Assembly (NCBI RefSeq): GCF_011764545.1
Contig: NZ_AP022870.1
Location: 6,888,001-6,952,000 of the forward strand
Origin: Phytohabitans flavus
GTDB lineage: Bacteria > Actinomycetota > Actinomycetes > Mycobacteriales > Micromonosporaceae
Length of the DNA stretch: 64,000 nt
Direction: 5' to 3'
Shown here: positions 18,076 to 26,616 of the stretch, in pieces
How positions within the stretch are numbered: the stretch's first letter is position 1
How the letters are laid out: every line of letters starts with the position of its first letter
The notes under the pieces: model-generated
Seen by the model: only the letters and a program-made list of their open reading frames with translations
The model's database searches: none
What the model was told of the DNA's origin: nothing
Program-made: the position numbers and the translations under genes

Positions 18076-18768
18076 TCAGCTAGCGGCCGGGCGGGGCGCG
18101 CCGAGCGCCTGGTGGATGGCTCTCGCCAGCGCGGCGATGACCAGGGCGACCGACGGCCGGATCGTGGATTCCTCCAGGCCCACGCTGCCGGAGAAGCCAG
18201 CGCCGCCGGCGATCTTCTCCAGCTGCTTGTGCGCCTCCTGGACCTCCGCGCCGGACAGCCCCAGCGTCGGCTCCATGCGCACCGCCGACACGAGCGTGGC
18301 CAGCGCCGCCGTGCGCTCGGCGGGCACCTCCTCGCCGGTCAGCGCCTTGCTGAGCCGCTCCCGCACCTCCCTCTCCACCGACGCGTCAATGGTCGGGTAG
18401 CGGTGCAGGTGGACGTAGCCGTCCATGGCGGTCTCGTCGACGTCGCAGATCACCCCGCGGGTGCACAGGTCGGCCAGCACCCGGGCGCGCAGCCCGTGGC
18501 GCAGCCGCTGCACCCAGGACGCGGGCGTGTGCGGCGTGTCGGCGGCGATCCGGACCAGCACGTCGTCGGCGATCGGCTCACCGGTGGGCTTGGCGTCGGT
18601 GACGATGATCGTGCCGTCGGAATACGCGATCCGGCCGGCGAGCGCCAGCTCAACCAGTATGGCCGCGGCCATGCCCAGGTCGAGACCGATCCGGGAGCCG
18701 ATAGCTTTGCCGGACTCGTTGTCGTACGCGAGTAGCAGCAGTTCCTCGGCCAGGGCAACGGAGCTCAT
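18076..18768 (-). CDS. GPP34 family phosphoprotein (GOLPH3/VPS74-like)
   Basis: A 230-residue protein with the GPP34 pattern: MSSVALAEELLLLAYDNESG, LDLGMAAAILVELALAGRI, then WVQRLRHGLRARVLADLCTRGVI. The eukaryotic relatives bind phosphoinositides at the Golgi. Bacterial members are common and multi-copy in actinomycetes, with unknown roles. It is mostly helical with no membrane segment. The start at 18768 is where homology begins. It lies downstream of upp on the same strand, 61 bases away. Confidence 0.88.
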   Translation of the reverse strand: MSSVALAEELLLLAYDNESGKAIGSRIGLDLGMAAAILVELALAGRIAYSDGTIIVTDAKPTGEPIADDVLVRIAADTPHTPASWVQRLRHGLRARVLADLCTRGVICDVDETAMDGYVHLHRYPTIDASVEREVRERLSKALTGEEVPAERTAALATLVSAVRMEPTLGLSGAEVQEAHKQLEKIAGGAGFSGSVGLEESTIRPSVALVIAALARAIHQALGAPRPAAS

Positions 18769-18829
18769 GAGCCCGAACGGTATCCCCTCCACGCCACCGG
18801 CGCACTCACCCTCCCGGCGCTTTCCATGA

Positions 18830-19462
18830 TCAGAAGCGCGGCATACCACCGAACTGGCGATCGCCGGCGTCGCCCAGGCCGGGCACGATGAATGCCTTGT
18901 CGTTGAGGCCCTCGTCGATCGAGGCGGTAACCAGGCGCAGCGGCAGCCCGGAGCGCTCCAGCCGCTCGACGCCGGCCGGCGCGGCGAGCACGCAGAGCAC
19001 GGTGATGTCGGTGCAGCCGCGGTCGGCCAGCAGGCGGCAGCAGTGCTCCAGCGAGCCGCCGGTGGCGAGCATCGGGTCGAGCACGAACACCGGCTGCCCG
19101 GCGAGGTCGACCGGGAGCGACTCCATGTACGGCCGGGGCTCGAAGGTGTGCTCGTCACGGGCCAGCCCCACGAACCCCATCGACGACTCGGGTAGCAGCG
19201 CGAGCGCGGCGTCGGCCATGCCGAGCCCGGCCCGGAGCACCGGTACCAGCAGCGGCGGGTCGGCCAGGCGGGTGCCCTGGGTCGGCTCGACCGGCGTCTG
19301 GATCGGGTAGTGCTCGACGGTGAGGAGGCGGGCGGCCTCGTACACGAGCATGGTGGTGAGCTCGTGGAGCGCGGCGCGGAACGCCGCCGAGTCGGTGCGG
19401 GCATCGCGCATGGCGGTCAGGCGCGATTGGGCCAGGGGGTGATCAACGACGAGTACGTCCAC
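18830..19462 (-). CDS. upp: Uracil phosphoribosyltransferase
   Basis: A 210-residue enzyme that converts uracil and PRPP to UMP in pyrimidine salvage. The PRPP-binding motif is VFVLDPMLATGGSLEHC. The uracil-binding segment near the C-terminus is YIVPGLGDAGDR-like (here FIVPGLGDAGDRQFGG). GTG 19462 (VDVLVVDHPLAQSRLTAM) matches usual Upp N-termini; TTG 19471 is an alternative start. It diverges from deoC across 34 bases, so both nucleoside salvage genes may share a regulatory region. Confidence 0.95.
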   Translation of the reverse strand: MDVLVVDHPLAQSRLTAMRDARTDSAAFRAALHELTTMLVYEAARLLTVEHYPIQTPVEPTQGTRLADPPLLVPVLRAGLGMADAALALLPESSMGFVGLARDEHTFEPRPYMESLPVDLAGQPVFVLDPMLATGGSLEHCCRLLADRGCTDITVLCVLAAPAGVERLERSGLPLRLVTASIDEGLNDKAFIVPGLGDAGDRQFGGMPRF

Positions 19463-19496
19463 GGCGGTCAACCTACCGCCTGTCTAGACTCGCGGT

Positions 19497-20449
19497 ATGA
19501 CGGCGACAGCGACGTCGGCGGCGCTGGCCGACATAGGGCGCTCTGAGGCGACATTGCGCGCCTTTCTGCATGGATTGCCCGGAGTGGACCAGGTCGGCGC
19601 CGAGCAGCGCGCCGCCATGCTCGCCACCCGCTCGATCAAGACGACCGCCAAGGCGTGGGCCATCGACCTCGCGATCCGCATGGTCGACCTGACCACCTTG
19701 GAGGGCGCGGACACGCCCGGCAAGGTGCGCGCTCTCTCCGCCAAGGCCCGCCGCCCCGACCCGGCCGACCCGTCCTGCCCGCCGTCGCCGCCCTGTGCGT
19801 GTACCCGTCGATGGTGCCGGTCGCTTCCGAGGCCCTTCGCGGCTCCGGCGTGCATCTCGCGAGCGTCGCCACGGCGTTCCCGTCCGGGCAGGCGCCGCTC
19901 GAGGTCAAGCTCGCCGACACGAGGGCCGCCGTCGCGGCCGGGGCCGACGAGATCGACATGGTGATCAACCGCGGCGCCTTCCTGGCCGGGCGCTACCAGC
20001 AGGTGTACGACGAGATCGTCGCCGTCAAGGACGCCTGCGGCGACGCGCACCTCAAGGTCATCCTGGAGACCGGCGAGCTGGCCACGTACGACAACGTGCG
20101 CCGCGCCTCCTGGCTGGCGATGCTCGCTGGCGGCGACTTCATCAAGACCTCGACGGGCAAGGTGCCGGTCGCCGCGACGCTGCCCGTGACGCTGGTGATG
20201 CTCGAGGCCGTCCGCGACTTCCGGGCCGCCTCGGGGCGCCAGGTGGGAGTCAAGCCGGCGGGCGGCATCCGCACGACGAAAGACGCGATCAAATACCTGG
20301 TGGTGGTCAACGAGACCGCTGGCGAGGACTGGCTCGACCCGGCCTGGTTCCGCTTCGGCGCCTCCACGCTCCTCAACGACCTGCTCATGCAGCGCACCAA
20401 GATGACGACCGGGCGCTACTCCGGTCCGGACTATTTCACAGTGGACTGA
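19497..20449 (+). CDS. deoC: Deoxyribose-phosphate aldolase (frameshift near 19772-19788)
   Basis: About 317 residues once the two frames are joined (one missing base between SKARRPDPADPS-like and VAALCVYPSMV segments). The Schiff-base Lys is in GGDFIKTSTGK and the second active-site Lys in VGVKPAGGIRT. The enzyme splits 2-deoxyribose 5-phosphate into glyceraldehyde 3-phosphate and acetaldehyde. The aldehyde dehydrogenase genes directly downstream (3-base gap) could remove the acetaldehyde, an inference from gene order. The break is most simply a lost C or G in a GC-rich stretch. Confidence 0.92.
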
Positions 20450-20451
20450 CG

Positions 20452-21874
20452 ATGTTCGAATACGCCCCGCGCCCGAATCACGCTCCATTGTGGACATCAA
20501 GCCGTCGTATGGCTTGTTCGTCAACGGGGAGTGGGTCGACGGCGAAGTACGCAACAAGACCGTCAACCCGGCCAACGAAGAGGTCCTCGCCGAGGTCGCC
20601 TGGGCCACCGAGTCCGAAGTGGACAGTGCGGTACGAGCGGCCCGCACGGCGTACGAGCAGGTCTGGTCGAAGATGCCGGGCCGCGACCGAGCCAAGTACC
20701 TCTTCCGGATCGCCCGCATCATCCAGGAGCGCGCCCGCGAGCTGGCCGTGCTGGAGTCGCTCGACAACGGCAAGCCGATCCGCGAGTCGCGCGACGTCGA
20801 CGTACCGCTTGTCGCCGCGCACTTCTTCTACTACGCCGGGTGGGCCGACAAGCTCGGGTATGCCGGGTTCGGTCCGGACCCCCGCCCGATCGGCGTCGCC
20901 GGCCAGGTAATCCCGTGGAACTTCCCGCTGCTCATGCTGGCTTGGAAGATCGCGCCCGCGCTGGCCGCCGGCAATACGGTGGTGCTCAAGCCGGCCGAGA
21001 CCACACCGCTGACCGCGCTCGTCTTCGCCGAGATCTGCCAGGAGGCCGACCTGCCGCCCGGCGTGGTCAACATCGTGACCGGCGCCGGCGAGACCGGGCA
21101 CGCGCTTGTGTCGCACCCGGGCGTGGACAAGGTGGCGTTCACCGGCTCGACCGAGGTGGGGCGGGCGATCGCGCGCGCGGTGGCCGGTACCCGCAAGAAG
21201 GTCACGCTGGAGCTCGGTGGCAAGGCGGCCAACATCGTCTTCGAGGACGCCCCGATCGACCAGGCCGTCGAGGGCATCGTCAACGGCATCTTCTTCAACC
21301 AGGGGCACGTCTGCTGCGCCGGCTCGCGGCTGCTGGTCCAGGAGTCGGTGTACGACGAGGTGCTCGCCGCCCTGAAGCGGCGGATGGCGCTGCTGCGCGT
21401 CGGTGACCCGCTGGACAAGAACACCGACATCGGCGCGATCAACTCGGCCGCTCAGCTGGAGCGCATCCGTACGCTCTCGGAGATCGGCTCGGAGGAGGGC
21501 GCCGAGCGGTGGTCACCCCGTGCGAGCTGCCGGAGCGCGGTTTCTGGTTCGCCCCGACGATCTTCACGGGCGTGACGCAGGCGCACCGGATCGCCCGCGA
21601 GGAGATCTTCGGGCCGGTGCTGTCGGTGCTCACGTTCCGTACGCCGGCCGAGGCGGTCGACAAGGCCAACAACACGCCGTACGGGCTCTCCGCCGGCGTC
21701 TGGACGGACAAGGGCTCGCGCATCCTGTGGATGGCCGACCGGCTGCGCGCCGGCGTGGTGTGGGCCAACACGTTCAACAAGTTCGACCCGACGTCGCCGT
21801 TCGGCGGTTTCAAGGAGTCCGGCTACGGTCGCGAGGGCGGCCGGCACGGGTTGGAGGCCTACCTCGATGTCTAG
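20452..21874 (+). CDS. Aldehyde dehydrogenase family protein (two frameshifts, about 20473-20475 and 21516-21519)
   Basis: The corrected length is about 474 residues. The N-terminus reads MFEYAPRPESRSIVDIKPSY when one G is restored after the eighth codon; otherwise the frame only opens at GTG 20490. Domains: NAD-binding PWNFPLLMLAWKIAPALAAG and FTGSTEVGR, general-base Glu in VTLELGGKAANIV, catalytic Cys in NQGHVCCAGSRL. One C missing from the CCCC run at 21516-21519 then joins ERWSP to PCELPERGFWFAPTIF. The end is the family-typical PFGGFKESGYGREGG. NAD(P)-dependent oxidation of an aldehyde; the place behind deoC suggests acetaldehyde. Confidence 0.92.
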
Positions 21875-22688
21875 GCTCGCCGTCAGGAAGACGTACAAGC
21901 TCTTCATCGGGGGCAAGTTTCCGCGGAGCGAGTCAGGGCGGTCGTATCTCGTGCAGGACGCCAACGTCGCACTGGCCTCTCGCAAGGACGTGCGGGACGC
22001 GGTCGTCGCCGCCCGCGCGGCCGTGAAGGGCTGGTCGGGCGCCACCGCGTACAACCGGGGCCAGATCCTCTACCGGGCGGCCGAGATGCTGGAGGGCCGG
22101 CGCGACCAGTTCGTGGCGCTGGGTGAGCCCGAGGCCGAGGTGGACGCCGCGATCGACCGCTGGGTCTGGTACGCCGGCTGGTCCGACAAGATCGCCCAGG
22201 TCTACGGCAACGCCAACCCGGTCGCCGGCCCGTACTTCAACCTCTCCTCGCCCGAGCCGACCGGCGTGGTCGGCGTGGTCGCCCCACCGGAGTCCGCGCT
22301 GCTCGGCCTGGTCAGCGTGGTGGCACCGGCGATCGTCACGGGCAACACGGTGGTGGTCCTCGCCGCCGAGGAGCACCCGCTCGCCGCAGTCACGCTCGCC
22401 GAGGTGCTGGCCACCTCCGACCTGCCCGGCGGCGTGGTCAACATCCTCACCGGCAAGGTGGCGGAGACCGGCCCGTGGCTGGCCGCCCACATGGACGTCA
22501 ACGCGCTCGACCTGGCCGGCGTCCGCGAGGCGGAGCTGGCGAAGGCGCTCGAGGAGGCCGCGGCGGAAAACCTCAAGCGCGTGGTACGCCCGCCGGCTGC
22601 GCCGGTGGACTGGTCCGCCGACCCGGGCATCGGCCGGATGACCGCGTTCCTCGAAACCAAGACCGTCTGGCACCCCAAGGGCATTTAG
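21867..22688 (+). CDS. Half-length aldehyde dehydrogenase-like protein without catalytic domain
   Basis: This 273-residue protein matches only the N-terminal and NAD-binding half of aldehyde dehydrogenases (KTYKLFIGGKFPRSESG, GATAYNRGQILYRAAEMLE, PEPTGVVGVVAPPESALLG, SDLPGGVVNILTG). It stops before the catalytic Cys region, and the Glu-containing ELGGK segment is also missing. It overlaps the full-length enzyme by 8 bases, so the two are co-translated. It ends cleanly in a conserved-looking tail (FLETKTVWHPKGI), which suggests a stable non-catalytic partner and not decay. That role is inference. Confidence 0.88.
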   Translation: MSRLAVRKTYKLFIGGKFPRSESGRSYLVQDANVALASRKDVRDAVVAARAAVKGWSGATAYNRGQILYRAAEMLEGRRDQFVALGEPEAEVDAAIDRWVWYAGWSDKIAQVYGNANPVAGPYFNLSSPEPTGVVGVVAPPESALLGLVSVVAPAIVTGNTVVVLAAEEHPLAAVTLAEVLATSDLPGGVVNILTGKVAETGPWLAAHMDVNALDLAGVREAELAKALEEAAAENLKRVVRPPAAPVDWSADPGIGRMTAFLETKTVWHPKGI

Positions 22689-22702
22689 AAGCGATTCAAA
22701 GA

Positions 22703-22765
22703 GATTTGGGCTACCGCGGCGTCCGTCGTGGTCCAGACCGCTGCTCCCGCGGCCTCACCCTCCGC
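22703..22765 (-). repeat. 63-nt dispersed repeat, copy A
   Basis: On the minus strand this copy begins GCGGAGGGTGAGGCCGCGGG and ends CAAATC. It matches 36456-36518 and 63693-63755 over 63 bases without gaps (5 and 6 differences; the first 30 bases are identical in all three). It lies between the convergent aldehyde dehydrogenase-like and Uma2 genes and starts just after the Uma2 stop. It contains the conserved palindrome GGTCTGGACC. Confidence 0.9.
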
Positions 22766-22767
22766 GG

Positions 22768-23298
22768 CTACAAACCCACCGGCCTGTAGCCCTTCGCCTC
22801 TAGCTCGCTGAGGACGGCCTGGCCGGCGCCCTCGTAGACACCGGCGGCACCGATCTTGAAACACTCGACGACGGCATCGCGCGGGTCGGCTGGATGCCGG
22901 TCCACGATCCAGTATTCCGGAATGCCCGCGCCCGCGTAGAGACGCGCCTTCACCAGGCGGTCTTCGACCGCCGTGTCCGGCGAGACGACTTCGGCGACAA
23001 GCGCGACGTCGGCCGGATCGTGGCACGAGGCGTCTGGGTTTGGCCGCGAATAGAACGCCAGCACATCCGGACACCGGACCGTTGTCCGGGTTATCCGCAG
23101 GCCCTGACGGCCGTAGGCATGGGGACGGAGATTCGCGATCCGCACACAGATGTTGGAGTGCCACAGGCTTCGCGGCGCGGTCAAGATTAGTCGCCCGTTG
23201 TCGATCTCGAAGCGCAGCCCGTCCCGCTCGAGCGAGCTCAACGCTTCGACATCGTCTTCCGTCAGGGGATCTCGCAGGTCGACTGGCAGGATGAGCAT
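22768..23298 (-). CDS. Uma2 family endonuclease-like protein
   Basis: A 176-residue protein of the Uma2 (DUF820) family, which has a PD-(D/E)XK nuclease-like fold. Visible are LRFEIDNGRLILTAP, the acidic residue in RCPDVLAFYSRP, VALVAEVVSPDTAVEDRLVKARLYAGAGIPEYW (E-x-K-like region) and IVDRHPADP. Uma2 proteins are strongly expanded in actinomycetes and cyanobacteria and their role is unclear. The start at 23298 is chosen for its GGAGGT six bases upstream. The 63-nt repeat follows its stop codon. Confidence 0.88.
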   Translation of the reverse strand: MLILPVDLRDPLTEDDVEALSSLERDGLRFEIDNGRLILTAPRSLWHSNICVRIANLRPHAYGRQGLRITRTTVRCPDVLAFYSRPNPDASCHDPADVALVAEVVSPDTAVEDRLVKARLYAGAGIPEYWIVDRHPADPRDAVVECFKIGAAGVYEGAGQAVLSELEAKGYRPVGL

Positions 23299-23405
23299 GT
23301 CGACACCTCCGCCGGGCATCCTGCCTTCTCGGGAGTGGGTGAGTGAACCCAAGCGGTCGTTCGCGAGGGGGCGGATCCCGCGGGTGAGTCGGTAGGATCG
23401 GTGGC

Positions 23406-23780
23406 GTGATGCGGCTGGGTGAGTTGGAACGCGCGGTGATGGACGTGCTGTGGGATCGCGGCACGCCGTTGACCGTGCGGGAGGTCGCCGAGGCCTTGCA
23501 AAACCGTGAGCTGGCATACACCACTGTCATGACGGTGCTGGACCGGCTGGCTGGCAAGGAGATGGTGGAGCGGGAGCGGGCCGGGCGGGCGTGGAGCTAC
23601 CGGCCGGCGGCCAGCCGCGAGGCGTATATCGCTCAGCTCATGCTCGACGCCCTCGACCTCTCCAGCAGCCGCGACGCGGCGCTGGTTCGCTTCGCCCGCT
23701 CGGTGAGCGGCACCGAGGCCGAGGTGCTGCGCGCGGCGCTGGCCGAGGAAGCCGCGGACGGTAGAGACGGGAAAGACTGA
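23406..23780 (+). CDS. BlaI/MecI/CopY family transcriptional repressor
   Basis: A 124-residue winged-helix repressor: LGELERAVMDVLWDRGTPLTVREVAEAL, recognition helix region AYTTVMTVLDRLAGKEMVERE, and GRAWSYRPAASREAYIAQLM, where related proteins are cleaved by their peptidase partner. Members bind TACA/TGTA-type palindromes. The M56 peptidase gene begins 5 bases downstream, the usual sensor/repressor pairing. GTG 23406 and ATG 23409 are both possible starts. A candidate operator cluster of GTAG/CTAC repeats lies 1.5 kb downstream before cydA. Confidence 0.93.
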   Translation: MMRLGELERAVMDVLWDRGTPLTVREVAEALQNRELAYTTVMTVLDRLAGKEMVERERAGRAWSYRPAASREAYIAQLMLDALDLSSSRDAALVRFARSVSGTEAEVLRAALAEEAADGRDGKD

Positions 23781-23785
23781 CGGCC

Positions 23786-24724
23786 ATGGTGTACGCCGTG
23801 CATTTCGCCGTCGCCGTGCTGGCGTGCTACCTCATCGCCCAGGTGCTCACCCGGTCCACCTGGACGTACAACTCGCCGCGGGTGGCGATCGTCTGCTGGC
23901 AGGCGGTGGGGCTCGCGCTGGGGTTGGCGGCGATCGGCCTGCCGCTGGCGGCGGGCCTCGCGCCGTACGACGACGGTGTCGGCAACGCGCTGATGCGGCT
24001 CGCCTCGGGTGAGCTGGCGCCGGGCTTCGGCCTGGCCCACGCGGCGCTGGTCATGGCCGGCTTCGGCGTCGCCGGGGTGCTGACCGGCACGACCGTCATC
24101 TGCGGACTGCGCGCGCTGAGCGCCCAGCGCCGCCACCGCGACCTGCTCACGCTCGTCGCCCGCGACGATCCGGCGGCGCCCGGTGCGCTGGTGCTCGACC
24201 ACCCGAGCGCCGCGGCGTATTGCCTGCCCGGCGTGCGGCCGACCGTCGTGGTCAGCGCCGGCACGCTCAGCCTGCTCGACCGGGCCGAGCTCGCGGCGGT
24301 GCTCAGCCACGAGCGGGCACACGCCGACGAGCGGCACGACCTGGTGCTGCTGCCGTTCACGGCGCTGTGCCGGGCGCTGCCGTGGGCCGCGTGGGTGCGG
24401 GCGGCGCGCGACACCGTGGCACTGCTCGTCGAGATGCGCGCGGACGACCGGGCGCGGCGCCAGCACATGGACGGTGCGCTTGCCGCTGCTCTCCTGCGCT
24501 TCGCCTCAGCCCCGTCCCGGGTGACGCCTGCGGGCGCGCTCGGCATCGCGGAGTCCCGGTCCACCCGCCCGCTGCCGATCACGCTCAGCATCGCCGACAG
24601 CCACCTCGACGCCCGCGTGCGCCGGCTGCTCACCACCGGGCGCCCGGCTCGGGTCCGCGGTGCGATCGCGCTCGGCGTCACCGCGACCCTGGTCGTCACG
24701 ACCGTCGCGCTCTTCGTCGGCTGA
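23786..24724 (+). CDS. M56 family (BlaR1-like) membrane metallopeptidase
   Basis: A 312-residue membrane protein with about four hydrophobic segments and the zinc-peptidase motif HERAH in AAVLSHERAHADERHD near residue 175. A glutamate further on (VEMRADDRAR) is a candidate third ligand. Members inactivate BlaI-type repressors by proteolysis, and the repressor is encoded immediately upstream. Unlike BlaR1, no penicillin-binding sensor domain is present, as is normal for the short actinomycete members. The inducer is unknown. Confidence 0.92.
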   Translation: MVYAVHFAVAVLACYLIAQVLTRSTWTYNSPRVAIVCWQAVGLALGLAAIGLPLAAGLAPYDDGVGNALMRLASGELAPGFGLAHAALVMAGFGVAGVLTGTTVICGLRALSAQRRHRDLLTLVARDDPAAPGALVLDHPSAAAYCLPGVRPTVVVSAGTLSLLDRAELAAVLSHERAHADERHDLVLLPFTALCRALPWAAWVRAARDTVALLVEMRADDRARRQHMDGALAAALLRFASAPSRVTPAGALGIAESRSTRPLPITLSIADSHLDARVRRLLTTGRPARVRGAIALGVTATLVVTTVALFVG

Positions 24725-24736
24725 GCCACCATCTGA

Positions 24737-25246
24737 GATCGCACACAGTGTGACTTCGCCGTACTGGTGCTGGGCGACCACGACCGACTGATCGAGCGCG
24801 GTGTGGAGCACCCGGCGCCTCGGGACAACGTGATCTTCGAGCTGGGCCTCTTCATGGGCCGGATCGGGCCGTCGCGCACGTTCTTCCTCTACGACGCCGC
24901 CCGTGCCCCCAAGCGCCCGACCGACGTCATCGGCGTCACCGGCCTCAGCTACCGGCAGCGCGACCCCGGCAGCATCCACGCCGGCGACCTCGCCACCACC
25001 GCCGGAAAGATCAAACGACGGGCCCGCGAGCTCGGGCCGGTGCGACGGCCGACCGCGCGCCCCAGCGTGTACTGGTGCGCCCCACACGCCAACGTCCAGC
25101 GCAACCGCGACGCCGCCACCATCCTCAGCCAGCGCGGCATCTCGCTAATGCTCCCGCACGATCTGGTGCAGCGCTCCCTCGGACCGGAGGCCCGCGACGA
25201 CCCCGCCGCCGTGCGGCAGGTCTGCCTGGACGGCATCCGGCGCTGA
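24737..25246 (+). pseudogene. Remnant of a TIR-like nucleotide-binding domain protein (N-terminus missing)
   Basis: The open frame starts abruptly, after a stop at 24734-24736 and only 12 bases after the M56 gene. It reads straight into the conserved part of the bacterial TIR-like domain: CDFAVLVLGDHDRLIERG, then PRDNVIFELGLFMG. No N-terminal part and no convincing start codon exist (GTG 24767 is the first). A second domain resembling the nucleoside deoxyribosyltransferase fold follows (VYWCAPHANVQRNRDAATIL, LMLPHDLV) but stops at CLDGIRR, where I would expect more sequence. TIR-like domains occur in anti-phage effectors. This copy is probably a relic truncated at both ends; the 3' truncation is less certain. 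Confidence 0.65.
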
Positions 25247-25255
25247 AACCCGGTC

Positions 25256-25311
25256 CAGTAGAGTTTTCTACTACATGACGTCGTAGTATTAGGTAGACGT
25301 TCTACATGTAG
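25256..25311. promoter_or_regulatory. Operator cluster of GTAG/CTAC inverted repeats before cydA
   Basis: Four overlapping or adjacent inverted repeats lie in 56 bases, ending 31 bases before the cydA start. They are GTAGA-GTTT-TCTAC (25258-25271), TACTAC-8-GTAGTA (25269-25288), GTAGA-CGT-TCTAC (25293-25305) and the perfect palindrome CTACATGTAG (25302-25311). The last contains TACATGTA, the core recognised by BlaI/MecI-type repressors. The nearby BlaI-family gene is the obvious candidate regulator; this is inference. Confidence 0.7.
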
Positions 25312-25341
25312 GCTGACTGAAGAGCCGACCCGGGAGGGCCT

Positions 25342-26604
25342 ATGGACCCGCTTCTCCTCGCGCGCCTTCAGTTCGCGACCACCACCTCGATCCACTTCCT
25401 TTTCGTGCTCGTCACGCTCGGCCTCGTCACGCTGCTGGTGTACCTCCAGACCGCGTGGTTCCTCACCCGAAAGCCGGTGTACGAACGACTGACCCGCTTC
25501 TGGGGCACCTTCTACCTGGTCAACTACGCGCTCGGCATCACCACCGGGATCGTGATGGAGTTCCAGTTCGGGCTGAACTGGAGCGGCCTCTCGCGGTACG
25601 TCGGCAACGTCTTCGGCGCCCCGCTGGCGATCGAGACGCTGGTGGCGTTCTTCCTGGAGTCCACGCTGCTGGGCATGTGGATCTTCGGGTGGCACCGGCT
25701 GCGGCGGGGCGTACACCTTGCGCTGCTCTACGGTGTCGCGCTCACCGCGTACGCGTCGGCTTTCTGGATCCTGGTTGCCAACTCGTGGCTTCAGCACCCC
25801 GTGGGGTACGAGCAGCGGGAGGGCATCGCGCACCTCACCGACTTCGGGGCACTGCTCAGCAACCAGGCGTTCGGCATGGCGTTCGGCCACGTGGTGTCGG
25901 CCGCGCTGACCACCGGCGGCTTCCTCGTGGCCGGGATCAGCTCGTGGCAGCTCATCCGCCGTACCCCCGACTATGAGGCGTTCCGCAAGTCGCTGCGGAT
26001 CGGCGTCGTCACGGCGAGCCTCGGCGTCATGCTCGTGGTTGGCTTCGGCTTCGCCCAGTTCGGCTACCTCGGCGACATCCAGCCCACTAAGTTCGGCAAC
26101 GAAGGGGACAAGGCCGCGGCCGCCGCCGACTTCGCCGCCCGCTTCGGCGGCAGCCCAGCTGACTACCTGCCGCCGGGCTGGGTGGGCGCACCACTGGGCT
26201 TCATGATCCTCATCGGGTTCACGCTGATGTGGGTCTGGCTCTTCATCCCTTTCTTCTTCCGCGACTGGATCATCCGGCTGAAGCTGCCGCTCTACCTGCT
26301 CCTGATCGCGACGCCGCTGCCGTTCATCGCGGCGATCTTCGGCTGGCTGGTGCGGGAGATCGGCCGCCAGCCCTGGGTCGTGTACGGCCTGCTGCGCACC
26401 GAAGACGCGGTCACCAAGACGAGCGGCGCGGTCATGCTCACCTCCTACATCGGCTTCACCGTCCTGCTGCTCGGGCTCGCCGTCGCCGACTGGATGCTGC
26501 TCGCCCGCGTCGCGCACCGAGGCACCGCCGACCCCGCGCTCGGCCGCCGGCCGGACGAGCCGCTCCCCGAACCCGCCGACCGGCCCGAGCCGGTCCTGGC
26601 CTGA
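25342..26604 (+). CDS. cydA: Cytochrome bd ubiquinol/menaquinol oxidase subunit I
   Basis: A 420-residue membrane subunit binding the b558, b595 and d hemes. Family features: start LLLARLQFATTTSIHFLFV (His near residue 19), GIVMEFQFGLNWSGLSRYVG, ESTLLGMWIFGWHRLRRG, LNQAFGMAFGH-type segment (here SNQAFGMAFGHVV), and WLVREIGRQPW near the C-terminus. At 420 residues it has the short Q-loop typical of Gram-positive enzymes. It oxidises quinol and reduces oxygen to water without proton pumping, useful under low oxygen. First gene of cydABDC, behind the inverted-repeat cluster. Confidence 0.96.
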   Translation: MDPLLLARLQFATTTSIHFLFVLVTLGLVTLLVYLQTAWFLTRKPVYERLTRFWGTFYLVNYALGITTGIVMEFQFGLNWSGLSRYVGNVFGAPLAIETLVAFFLESTLLGMWIFGWHRLRRGVHLALLYGVALTAYASAFWILVANSWLQHPVGYEQREGIAHLTDFGALLSNQAFGMAFGHVVSAALTTGGFLVAGISSWQLIRRTPDYEAFRKSLRIGVVTASLGVMLVVGFGFAQFGYLGDIQPTKFGNEGDKAAAAADFAARFGGSPADYLPPGWVGAPLGFMILIGFTLMWVWLFIPFFFRDWIIRLKLPLYLLLIATPLPFIAAIFGWLVREIGRQPWVVYGLLRTEDAVTKTSGAVMLTSYIGFTVLLLGLAVADWMLLARVAHRGTADPALGRRPDEPLPEPADRPEPVLA

Positions 26605-26616
26605 CGGAGGCACACC

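Noticed and set aside
22768..23517. Longer Uma2 start at 23517
   Set aside because: The extra 73 codons are not family-like and overlap the divergent BlaI gene, and GGAGGT supports the start at 23298.
25247..25341. Rex operator upstream of cydA
   Set aside because: No TGTGAA-N-TTCACA-like sequence; the repeats are of the GTAG/CTAC type.
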